A stretch of 13,580 nt of DNA from Gaiellasilicea sp038324115 (GTDB taxonomy: Bacteria; Actinomycetota; Thermoleophilia; Gaiellales; Gaiellaceae). This document shows positions 1 to 4,958 of the stretch, piece by piece. Where the stretch lies: positions 1 through 13,580 of the forward strand of contig JBBQHQ010000062.1 of NCBI GenBank assembly GCA_038324115.1. The letters run 5' to 3'. Each line of letters starts with the position of its first letter. The stretch's first letter is position 1. Below the pieces are notes generated by a model. The model saw only the letters and a list, made by a program, of their open reading frames with translations, was not told the DNA's origin and made no database searches. The position numbers were made by a program, and so were the translations under genes.

Positions 1-33
1 GACGGCCAGCGCGCAGAGCAGGAAGCGGGCCAT
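1..33 (-). CDS. 5' end of a secreted or membrane protein (partial)
   Basis: Only the first 11 codons lie in the window. Read on the minus strand from ATG at 33 they give MARFLLCALAV: one Arg followed by a hydrophobic run, as at the start of a signal peptide or first membrane helix. The start is supported by a TACCCT -10-like hexamer (47 down to 42) that leaves 8 nt before the ATG, and by the lack of any Shine-Dalgarno, the same arrangement as other starts in this window. It is divergent from tatA. No function can be assigned from 11 residues, and the call depends on the frame staying open beyond the window. Confidence 0.5.
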   Translation of the reverse strand, partial: MARFLLCALAV

Positions 34-41
34 CCCCAGAA

Positions 42-47
42 AGGGTA
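42..47 (-). promoter_or_regulatory. Putative -10 box (TACCCT) of the leftward gene
   Basis: TACCCT on the minus strand ends 8 nt before the ATG at 33. This spacing puts the transcription start at or next to the start codon (leaderless mRNA). No -35 box is evident. The hexamer lies back to back with the tatA -10 at 55-60. Confidence 0.4.
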
Positions 48-54
48 GCGGCAC

Positions 55-60
55 TATGCT
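55..60 (+). promoter_or_regulatory. Putative -10 box (TATGCT) of tatA
   Basis: TATGCT is followed by exactly 7 nt and then ATG at 68, as expected of a leaderless actinobacterial promoter. The box contains the upstream in-frame ATG at 56, so that ATG would lie upstream of the transcript and could not be the start codon. Confidence 0.5.
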
Positions 61-67
61 GGGCGTC

Positions 68-313
68 ATGCCTGGCCCGGTGGAGCTGATCGTCCTCGCG
101 GTGATCTTGATCGCGCTCTTCGGCTCGAAGCAGCTGCCCACGATTGCGCGTTCGCTCGGCAAGGGCGTGCGCGAGGTCAAGGACACGGTTGCGGACGCCG
201 ATCCGCGCACGCATGTCCGCCGCGCACTCGAGGCGCCGGAGGACGAGGCGAGCGCCGTCTCGGGCCCGCGCCCTCGGGCGGACGGCGACACCCGCTCCGA
301 GCCCCGCCCCTAG
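68..313 (+). CDS. tatA: TatA/TatB-type twin-arginine translocase component
   Basis: An 81-aa protein with the Tat A/B plan: a short periplasmic N-terminus, one membrane helix (about residues 5-18), the FG hinge (F18-G19), then an amphipathic helix with LPTIARSLGKGVREVKD (23-39) and a charged, Pro/Arg/Asp-rich tail. TatA oligomers form the protein-conducting element of the Sec-independent pathway that exports folded proteins with RR signal peptides. The start at 68 is preferred over the in-frame ATG at 56 because family members normally begin a few residues before the helix (here MPGPVELIVLAV), and because TATGCT at 55-60 is correctly placed for a leaderless start at 68. No tatC is visible nearby. 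TatA is favoured over TatB by the short length and LGKG stretch, but the two cannot be fully separated here. Confidence 0.88.
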   Translation: MPGPVELIVLAVILIALFGSKQLPTIARSLGKGVREVKDTVADADPRTHVRRALEAPEDEASAVSGPRPRADGDTRSEPRP

Positions 314-331
314 AACGCGGGCCCGACGCGA

Positions 332-1609
332 GTGGCGAACGGACAGCGCCGGGCGGCCCTGCGCGGACGGGTGGGCAGGCGCCTCCCGCCCGCGCTCCGC
401 CGCCGTGACTTCCGCCGGCTCTGGGTGGCGGTCCTGACCGAGAGCCTCGCGATGCAGATGCTCGTGGTGGCGGTGGGGTGGCAGGTGTACTCGATCCGGC
501 GGAACCCACTCGACCTCGGCCTCGTCGGGCTCGCCGAGTTCCTGCCGCTGCCGCTGCTCGCGCTTCCCGCCGGGCAGCTCGCGGACAGGCTCTCGCGGAG
601 GCTGATCTTTGCGGTCGCGCTCGCGGTGCAGATGCTGGTCGCGCTCGGACTGCTCGTGGTCAGCCTGAGCGGGGCCGATCGGCTGTGGCCGTTCTTCGTC
701 CTCGCGGCCGGGACCGGTGTCGTGACCGCGATCGGCGCACCGGCCTCGCGCTCGCTCGCGCCCGAGCTCGTGCCTGTCGACCTGCTCGCAAGCGCGCTCG
801 CGCTGCGCTCGGTCGCGGGCCAGGCCGCGGTCGTGACGGGGCCCGCGGTCGGGGGGCTGCTCTTCGTCCTGTCGCCGGAAGTGACCTACGGCACCGCCGC
901 GGTGCTGCTCGCGGCCGCCCTCGTGGCGGCGTCGGGGCTGGGCCCGCGGGCGACGCGCGCCCTGCCGGTGGGCGAGGCTCCGGGGTTGGCCCACCTCCTC
1001 GGGGGGATCGCGTTTCTCCGGCGCTCCCCGATCGTGCTGGGCGCGATCGCGCTCGACCTCTTCGCCGTGCTGCTCGGTGGGGCCGTGGCGCTGCTCCCTG
1101 TCTTCGCGCGGGACATCCTCCACGTCGGCCCGATCGGCCTGGGCGTGCTCCGTACCGGCCCGGCGATCGGGGCGCTCCTCGCGGGGCTCCTGCTCGCCCG
1201 GCGGCCGCTGGGGCGCTTCGCCGGCCGGAAGCTGCTCGTCTCGGTCGCGATCTTCGGCGCGGCGATGGTCGTCTTCGGGCTCTCACGCTCGCTGCCGCTC
1301 TCCCTGGCCGCGCTCGCCGTGGGCGGCTTCGTGGACATGATCAGCGTCAACGTCCGGGCGACCGCCGTAGCGCTGGCGACGCCGGACGAGCTGCGCGGCC
1401 GGGTGAACGCGGTCGAGATGGTCTTCATCAGCGCCTCGAACGAGCTGGGCGCGTTCGAGTCGGGGGTCGCGGCGGCGGTCTTCGGGACGGTGCGCTCGGT
1501 CGTCGCGGGCGGCGCGCTGACGGTCGCGATCGCGCTCTCGTGGTTCAGGGCGTTTCCGGCCCTCGCGCGAGTAGACCGACTCGAGGACATCCGCCCGCCG
1601 CGGGAGTGA
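332..1609 (+). CDS. MFS exporter, EntS/MFS_3-like
   Basis: A 425-aa polytopic protein of the major facilitator superfamily, with about 12 hydrophobic segments. Visible family features are the entry DFRRLWVAVLTESLAMQM (26-43), WQVYSIRRNPLDLGLVGLAEFLP (50-72), and motif A, GQLADRLSRR, at 81-90 in the loop after TM2. The C-terminal half carries TPDELRGRVNAVEMV before a further helix pair. These match the EntS/transmembrane-secretion-effector branch, mostly proton-driven efflux of siderophores or drugs; the substrate is not visible. The GTG start at 332 lies 18 nt after the tatA stop, with neither a clear Shine-Dalgarno nor a -10 box, so it is probably co-transcribed with tatA. The first 20 residues are Arg-rich and poorly constrained, so a later start is possible. 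Confidence 0.85.
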   Translation: MANGQRRAALRGRVGRRLPPALRRRDFRRLWVAVLTESLAMQMLVVAVGWQVYSIRRNPLDLGLVGLAEFLPLPLLALPAGQLADRLSRRLIFAVALAVQMLVALGLLVVSLSGADRLWPFFVLAAGTGVVTAIGAPASRSLAPELVPVDLLASALALRSVAGQAAVVTGPAVGGLLFVLSPEVTYGTAAVLLAAALVAASGLGPRATRALPVGEAPGLAHLLGGIAFLRRSPIVLGAIALDLFAVLLGGAVALLPVFARDILHVGPIGLGVLRTGPAIGALLAGLLLARRPLGRFAGRKLLVSVAIFGAAMVVFGLSRSLPLSLAALAVGGFVDMISVNVRATAVALATPDELRGRVNAVEMVFISASNELGAFESGVAAAVFGTVRSVVAGGALTVAIALSWFRAFPALARVDRLEDIRPPRE

Positions 1610-1653
1610 CGACGACGCACGACTGAGGGCGACTGGGCGGCCGACGCTGTCTG

Positions 1654-1659
1654 TAGGTT
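1654..1659 (+). promoter_or_regulatory. Putative -10 box (TAGGTT) of the 1686 gene
   Basis: TAGGTT lies 26 nt before the GTG at 1686. This leaves room for a short 5' UTR holding the strong Shine-Dalgarno, unlike the leaderless starts elsewhere in the window. It overlaps the left arm of the palindrome at 1655-1670. No convincing -35 is seen. Confidence 0.35.
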
Positions 1660-1670
1660 CGCATGAACCT
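1655..1670. promoter_or_regulatory. Palindrome over the -10 box, candidate operator
   Basis: AGGTTC-GCAT-GAACCT is a perfect 6-bp inverted repeat with a 4-nt centre. It overlaps the putative -10 TAGGTT and the expected transcription start. That position suits a repressor operator better than an RNA hairpin, although a small 5' UTR hairpin is not excluded. Confidence 0.4.
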
Positions 1671-1673
1671 CAC

Positions 1674-1680
1674 AGGAGGA
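1674..1680 (+). promoter_or_regulatory. Strong Shine-Dalgarno (AGGAGGA)
   Basis: AGGAGGA ends 5 nt before GTG at 1686 and fixes that codon as the start. It is the best ribosome binding site in the window, where most first genes appear leaderless. Confidence 0.8.
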
Positions 1681-1685
1681 ACACT

Positions 1686-2342
1686 GTGGTCTCCGATCGG
1701 TTCGATCGCTTCCTCCCGCTCGCGGGCGTCCTCGCTGGGATCTTGTTCTTCGTCGGTCTCGCGCTGCTGCGGAATGACCCCCCGAGTGAGGCGGGACCGG
1801 CCGAGACGTTCGCGTACTGGCAGGCCGACCGAGGCCGGCACCAGATCATCGCGTTGCTGGTCGCACCGTTGATCGCGTTCCTCCTGCTCTTCTTCGGCGC
1901 AGCCCTGAGACGAAGGCTGGCCCAGGGGAACGGGGACGCCGGTCACGGCTCGGTGGCCTTCGCGGGCGCGCTGCTCGGCGCCGGGACGTTCGCGCTCGTC
2001 GGGATGCTCGAGGCCGCGATGACCAATGCGGCGCACGAGGGGCAACGTGAGACGGTCTACACGTTGAACCAGCTCCATTCCTACGACTGGCTGGGGTGGA
2101 ACGCGGCGTTCGCGGCGATGCTGCTGGCCACGGGCCTCGGTGCACGCCGAAACGGAATGCTGCCGACGCCGCTCGCCTGGGCCACGATCGTGATCGGAGC
2201 GTCGCTGCTGACACCACTCGGGTTCTTCGGGTTCATCCTCGTTCCGGTGTGGCTGATCGCAGTCGGGCTCCTGCTGAGCCGTGCCAGGCCGGTCTACGAG
2301 GGCGGCCCGAGTGGGGAGGCAATGCCGGCCCCCGGGGCCTGA
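1686..2342 (+). CDS. Multi-pass membrane protein of unknown function
   Basis: A 218-aa protein with five to six hydrophobic segments: about 9-27 (FLPLAGVLAGILFFVGLALL), 53-74, 88-112, 133-150 and a long 163-197 stretch that may form two helices. An extracytoplasmic-looking segment around 28-52 carries acidic and aromatic residues (GPAETFAYWQADRGRHQ). I recognise no catalytic motif or family, though the layout resembles small DUF4386-like or other uncharacterised actinobacterial membrane proteins. The GTG start is set by AGGAGGA 5 nt upstream. It stands alone: 76 nt after the MFS gene, with its own promoter-like sequence and a palindrome, and it ends 24 nt from the 3' end of the convergent tRNA gene. 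Confidence 0.75.
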   Translation: MVSDRFDRFLPLAGVLAGILFFVGLALLRNDPPSEAGPAETFAYWQADRGRHQIIALLVAPLIAFLLLFFGAALRRRLAQGNGDAGHGSVAFAGALLGAGTFALVGMLEAAMTNAAHEGQRETVYTLNQLHSYDWLGWNAAFAAMLLATGLGARRNGMLPTPLAWATIVIGASLLTPLGFFGFILVPVWLIAVGLLLSRARPVYEGGPSGEAMPAPGA

Positions 2343-2366
2343 ATGAGCGGAACCGGCCCGGTCGAA

Positions 2367-2439
2367 TGGAGCGTATCGGGATCGAACCGATGACCTCCGC
2401 CTTGCAAAGGCGGCGCTCTCCCAGCTGAGCTAACGCCCC
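2367..2439 (-). tRNA. tRNA-Ala, anticodon UGC
   Basis: A complete 73-nt cloverleaf on the minus strand. The acceptor stem is GGGGCGT with ACGCTCC (one G-T pair), followed by discriminator A. The D arm is GCTCAGCTGGGAGAGC, the anticodon stem CCGCC/GGCGG closes the loop TTTGCAA with anticodon TGC, the variable loop is AGGTC-like, and the T arm holds GGTTCGATCC. CCA is not encoded, so it must be added after transcription. The gene lies 22 nt downstream of the coiled-coil gene stop on the same strand and converges on the membrane protein ending at 2342. Confidence 0.96.
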
Positions 2440-2451
2440 AAGATCGCGTTC

Positions 2452-2457
2452 AGTCTA
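2452..2457 (-). promoter_or_regulatory. Putative -10 box (TAGACT) of tRNA-Ala
   Basis: TAGACT on the minus strand ends 12 nt before the mature tRNA 5' end, giving a leader of about 5 nt for RNase P to remove. It lies in the short AT-richer gap between the coiled-coil gene stop and the tRNA. No -35 is obvious, and if one exists it lies inside the coiled-coil coding sequence. Confidence 0.4.
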
Positions 2458-2461
2458 AAGG

Positions 2462-3535
2462 CTAGCCCGACCGCTCGGAGCCGCGGAGGCCGCGCTCCTG
2501 GAGGGCCTTGAGGCCCGAGCTGAATGTCTGCGTGGGCTGCTCGCGGCGGCCGCCCTGCTCGAGCCGGCGGATCCGGGCCTCGAGCGCCTCCAACTCACCG
2601 GAGCCGGACGACTCCTTCGCCGCGAGGGCCCGTTCCCGAACCGAAATCCCGGCCTCGCGCTCGGCGAGCGCGTCGCTGCGGTTGGCGAGCTCGGCGCGGG
2701 TCTTGACAAACAGCTCCTCGGCCGCTCGCAGCTCCGCCAGCTGGGCGGCGATCCGCTCGTCGTGTGCTGGGGGGAGCACCGCGGGCTCGGGCTGGGCCGC
2801 GAGCTCCTCGGCGCGGGCATCGAGCTCGGCGGCGCGGGCAGTCAGCTCCTCGTCCCTCGCCTCCAGCTCGCCGGCGCGGTCGTCGAGCTCCCTCGTGCGG
2901 TCGTCGAGCTTCTCCGCGCGGTCGGCGAGCTCCTGCGCGCGGGCTTCGACCTCTGACCTCCCGGTCTCCAGCTCGGTCACCTGGGCTTCGAGCTCAATCG
3001 CGCGGGTGTCGAGCTCCCCGGAACGGCCTTCGAGCGCCTGCTCGCGCTTCGCCAGTGCTCGCTCCCGCTCCTTGTCCTCGCTCGGCGCTGGCGCCTTCGC
3101 GACGAGTTCCGGCTCCGATTCCGGCTCGGGCGTCGCCGCCAGGGTCAGCTCGCGCGCCGCAAGCTCGGCCTCGCGCGCGTCCAGGTCGCCCGTGCGGGCG
3201 TCGAGCTGCTCCTGCAGGCGCTCCAGCTCGGCACGCGCCTTCTCGTCCCCGCGCGCCTCGCGTGCCGACTTCGCCTCGGCCAGCTTCGCCCGGACGGTGT
3301 CGAGGACGGGCGTGCGGCCCTCGGACTCGAGCGCGGCGGCCCGCTTCTCGACCTTGGCGAGGCTCTGCGCGAGCTCCCGCTCCCGCTCCTGGACATGGGC
3401 GACCCGCTCGGCGAGCGCCCGTTTGATCGACTCGATCTCCTTGGCGGCCTCGAGCCGCTGCCGGCGCAGGGACTCCCGCTCCGACTCCTCGTCGGCGGGC
3501 TCCTCGTTTCCGCGCAGACCCATGAACCGGCTCAT
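2462..3535 (-). CDS. Long coiled-coil protein of unknown function
   Basis: A 357-aa protein, almost wholly charged and helical, with no membrane segment or signal peptide. Three coiled-coil blocks are visible: about 18-132, 150-252 and 262-330. They are split by flexible Pro/Ala/Glu linkers (ATPEPESEPELVAKAPAPSE and AAQPEPAVLPPAHD). In the middle block the heptad is nearly exact, with repeats such as RELDDRA, GELEARD, EELTARA and AELDARA. The C-terminus is basic and Gly/Ser-rich, with an FSSGLKALQERGLRG segment that may bind a partner. A cytoplasmic scaffold or filament role is plausible but not shown. A TAGCAT box and a palindrome over the ATG suggest its own promoter. The ATG 12 nt further in (MGLRGNEE) is an alternative start. 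Confidence 0.8.
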   Translation of the reverse strand: MSRFMGLRGNEEPADEESERESLRRQRLEAAKEIESIKRALAERVAHVQERERELAQSLAKVEKRAAALESEGRTPVLDTVRAKLAEAKSAREARGDEKARAELERLQEQLDARTGDLDAREAELAARELTLAATPEPESEPELVAKAPAPSEDKERERALAKREQALEGRSGELDTRAIELEAQVTELETGRSEVEARAQELADRAEKLDDRTRELDDRAGELEARDEELTARAAELDARAEELAAQPEPAVLPPAHDERIAAQLAELRAAEELFVKTRAELANRSDALAEREAGISVRERALAAKESSGSGELEALEARIRRLEQGGRREQPTQTFSSGLKALQERGLRGSERSG

Positions 3536-3545
3536 CGAGAGCCGG
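3527..3545. promoter_or_regulatory. Inverted repeat across the coiled-coil gene start
   Basis: CCGGCTC-ATCGA-GAGCCGG is a perfect 7-bp inverted repeat with a 5-nt centre. The start codon (minus ATG 3535-3533) spans the edge of one arm and the centre, and the TAGCAT box abuts the other arm. It could be an operator at the transcription start, or a hairpin hiding the start codon if transcription begins further upstream. Confidence 0.4.
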
Positions 3546-3551
3546 ATGCTA
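3546..3551 (-). promoter_or_regulatory. Putative -10 box (TAGCAT) of the coiled-coil gene
   Basis: TAGCAT on the minus strand ends 10 nt before the ATG at 3535, which implies a 5' leader of only a few nucleotides. It lies in the 23-nt gap after the DUF2630-like gene, so the coiled-coil gene may be read both from the upstream operon and from here. Confidence 0.35.
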
Positions 3552-3558
3552 CTTCAGA

Positions 3559-3807
3559 CTAGGCGGCCCTCTCCAGCCGCTCTTCGGCCCGGGCCCGGCG
3601 CACGATCTCGTCGCGCTCGCCGAAGCGGATGCGCGCGCGCTCGGCGCGGTGCTGGTCCCAGAGGCTCTGGAGCCGGTCGTCGATCGCCTTGATCTGCTCG
3701 CGAACAGCCTCGCTCCGGGCCTGGGACAGCTCGTGGTAGAGCTCCGTCCGCTCCTCGCTCAGCCGCTCGATCTCCGCGTGGATCTCTCTGATCGTCTGCA
3801 TGTCCAT
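3559..3807 (-). CDS. Short helical protein resembling DUF2630
   Basis: An 82-aa charged, all-helical protein. The first half reads IREIHAEIERLSEERTELYHEL. The second has DDRLQSLWDQHRAERARIRFGE, which echoes the LDQCWDLLRQRRARR stretch I associate with the short actinobacterial family DUF2630, whose function is unknown. It may form a helical hairpin and has no membrane segment. ATG at 3807 is used because the similarity begins there. No Shine-Dalgarno is seen, and a second ATG lies two codons in. It is 30 nt after the small membrane ORF and 23 nt before the coiled-coil gene, so it probably belongs to the protease operon upstream. The family match is from memory and only moderate. Confidence 0.65.
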   Translation of the reverse strand: MDMQTIREIHAEIERLSEERTELYHELSQARSEAVREQIKAIDDRLQSLWDQHRAERARIRFGERDEIVRRARAEERLERAA

Positions 3808-3837
3808 GAAAACGCGAGCGGCGGGCGCGCCATTCCC

Positions 3838-3927
3838 TCAACGCTCGCGACTGAACAGAAAGACAACAAAGACCCCCAGCCCGACGAGTCCGGAGACGAT
3901 CGCGACGGCCTGGAGGACGCCGACCAC
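3838..3927 (-). CDS. Probable 29-aa single-pass membrane peptide
   Basis: A short frame from GTG (3927) to TGA (3838). It begins MVGVLQAVAIVSGLVGLG, continues through a Val/Phe-rich stretch (VFVVFLF) and ends SRER. This is one uninterrupted helix of about 24 hydrophobic residues with a basic C-terminus, the look of a small regulatory membrane protein. The start lies 2 nt after the stop of the zincin gene, so translation could be coupled, though no Shine-Dalgarno is evident. Without it, the 122 nt between the zincin and DUF2630-like genes would be empty in a run of genes that is otherwise tight. Hydrophobic frames this short do arise by chance, so comparison with relatives should decide. Confidence 0.5.
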   Translation of the reverse strand: MVGVLQAVAIVSGLVGLGVFVVFLFSRER

Positions 3928-3929
3928 GG

Positions 3930-4262
3930 CTACTCGTACCCCAGCTCGGCGATCCGGTCCTCGTCGAAGCCGAAGTAGTGCGCGAGCTCGTGCAGCACCG
4001 TGATCCGGATCTCGTCACGGAGCTCGGCGGGGTCGGGGAACTCCTCCTCGAGTGGCTTGCGGTAGATCGCGATCCGGTCGGGCAGCTGGCCGAAGCCGCC
4101 GCTCCCGCGCTCGGGCAGCGGGATCCCCTCGTAGAGGCCGAACAGGTCGGGATCGTTCGGGTTCTCGTCCTCGACGACGACGGCGATGTTCTCGAGCGCG
4201 GCGGCAAGCTCGGGCGGGAGCAGGTCGAGCGCGGCGCGGACCTGATCCTCGAAGCCGCTCAC
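3930..4262 (-). CDS. Small zincin-type metallopeptidase family protein (PF06262-like)
   Basis: A 110-aa protein with the plan of the small minimal-zincin family: a helical N-terminus (FEDQVRAALDLLPPELAAAL), an acidic strand (VVVEDENPNDPDLFGLYEGIPL, 28-49), PDRIAIYRKPL (61-71), and the zinc site VLHELAHYFGFDEDRI, with H91-E92 and H95 as HExxH. D100, E101 or D102 are candidates for a further ligand. Members are cytosolic; biological substrates are largely unknown. GTG at 4262 overlaps the rhomboid stop in a 4-nt GTGA, giving translational coupling and clear evidence for this start. The frame stays open far upstream, but that part is a shadow of the rhomboid gene. Length is normal for the family. 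Confidence 0.85.
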   Translation of the reverse strand: MSGFEDQVRAALDLLPPELAAALENIAVVVEDENPNDPDLFGLYEGIPLPERGSGGFGQLPDRIAIYRKPLEEEFPDPAELRDEIRITVLHELAHYFGFDEDRIAELGYE

Positions 4263-4951
4263 CAGGCCGGCCGAGCCGGGCGATGCTGCTGGACGAGCTT
4301 GACGAGCAGCAGGCCGAAGAGGAAGCCGCCCACGTGCGCGAAGAACGCGACCCCGCCGCCCTGCTCGGGATGCTGGAGCGCGGCGCTCCCGGAGACGAGC
4401 TGGAACACGAACCAGAGCCCGAGCATGAAGACGGCCGGGATCTCGCGGAGAAAGAAGAAGATGCCGACGAAGAAGACGGTGAGGACGCGGGCGCGCGGGT
4501 GGAGGAGCAGGTAGGCGCCGAGCACCGCGGAGACGGCTCCGCTCGCGCCGAGGTTGGGGATCATCGCGTCCGCCGGCGTGCCGGTGCCGAGCGTGACCGC
4601 GGACTGCAGCGCGGTCGCGGCGAGCCCGCCGGCGAGATAGAAGAGGAGGTAGCGCACGTGGCCGAGCGCGTCCTCGACGTTGTTCCCGAAGATCCAGAGG
4701 AAGAGCATGTTCCCGCCGAGGTGGACCGGGCCGCCGTGCATGAACATCGAGGTGAAGGCGGTCACCTCCCAGTCCTGGCCCGTGACCGCGCACTGGTTGA
4801 CGACCTCGCACGGCTGGTAGGCGAGCTCGCGCACCGAGCCCTCGAGATCGGGGAGCTGGTAGAGCACCCAGACGAGCACGTTCGCCGCGATCAGCGCCCA
4901 CGTGACGTAGGGGCGCGTCCGCGTGGGAGCGTTGTCTCGGAGGGGGAGCAC
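4259..4951 (-). CDS. Rhomboid family intramembrane serine protease
   Basis: A 230-aa polytopic protein with the rhomboid core. It has HLGGN at 77-81 (oxyanion-side His and Asn), LWIFGNNVEDALG (85-97), the nucleophile motif GASG with Ser137, and the catalytic His206 in VAFFAHVGGFLFG. About six membrane helices are visible: 16-32, 66-90, 99-118, 134-151, 155-187 and 199-219. Rhomboids cleave single-pass membrane proteins inside or near the bilayer. The loop after TM1 contains two Cys (C48 and C54), which could form a disulfide outside the cytoplasm. The GTG start at 4951 lies 7 nt after the M3-like peptidase stop and its end overlaps the zincin start, so the three proteases are probably one transcript. 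Both catalytic residues are present, so it should be active. Confidence 0.94.
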   Translation of the reverse strand: MLPLRDNAPTRTRPYVTWALIAANVLVWVLYQLPDLEGSVRELAYQPCEVVNQCAVTGQDWEVTAFTSMFMHGGPVHLGGNMLFLWIFGNNVEDALGHVRYLLFYLAGGLAATALQSAVTLGTGTPADAMIPNLGASGAVSAVLGAYLLLHPRARVLTVFFVGIFFFLREIPAVFMLGLWFVFQLVSGSAALQHPEQGGGVAFFAHVGGFLFGLLLVKLVQQHRPARPAW

Positions 4952-4958
4952 CCTGCGG

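Noticed and set aside
1663..1872. A 69-codon plus-strand frame starting just before the Shine-Dalgarno
   Set aside because: It overlaps the membrane protein in another frame, is Ser/Arg-rich, and its ATG lies 3 nt from the putative -10 box, too close for transcription to include it.
2351..2361. Small palindrome ACCGG-C-CCGGT as a terminator for the tRNA
   Set aside because: The arms are only 5 bp with a single-base centre and no U-tract, which cannot form a stable terminator hairpin.
2700..3000. Apparent DNA tandem repeats with a 21-nt period
   Set aside because: They are explained by the protein heptads of the coiled coil (7 codons) and diverge in sequence, so they are not a separate repeat element.
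4263..4901. An N-terminal extension of the zincin protein
   Set aside because: This part is a frame-shifted shadow of the rhomboid gene. The GTGA overlap at 4259-4262 gives a start that fits the family length.
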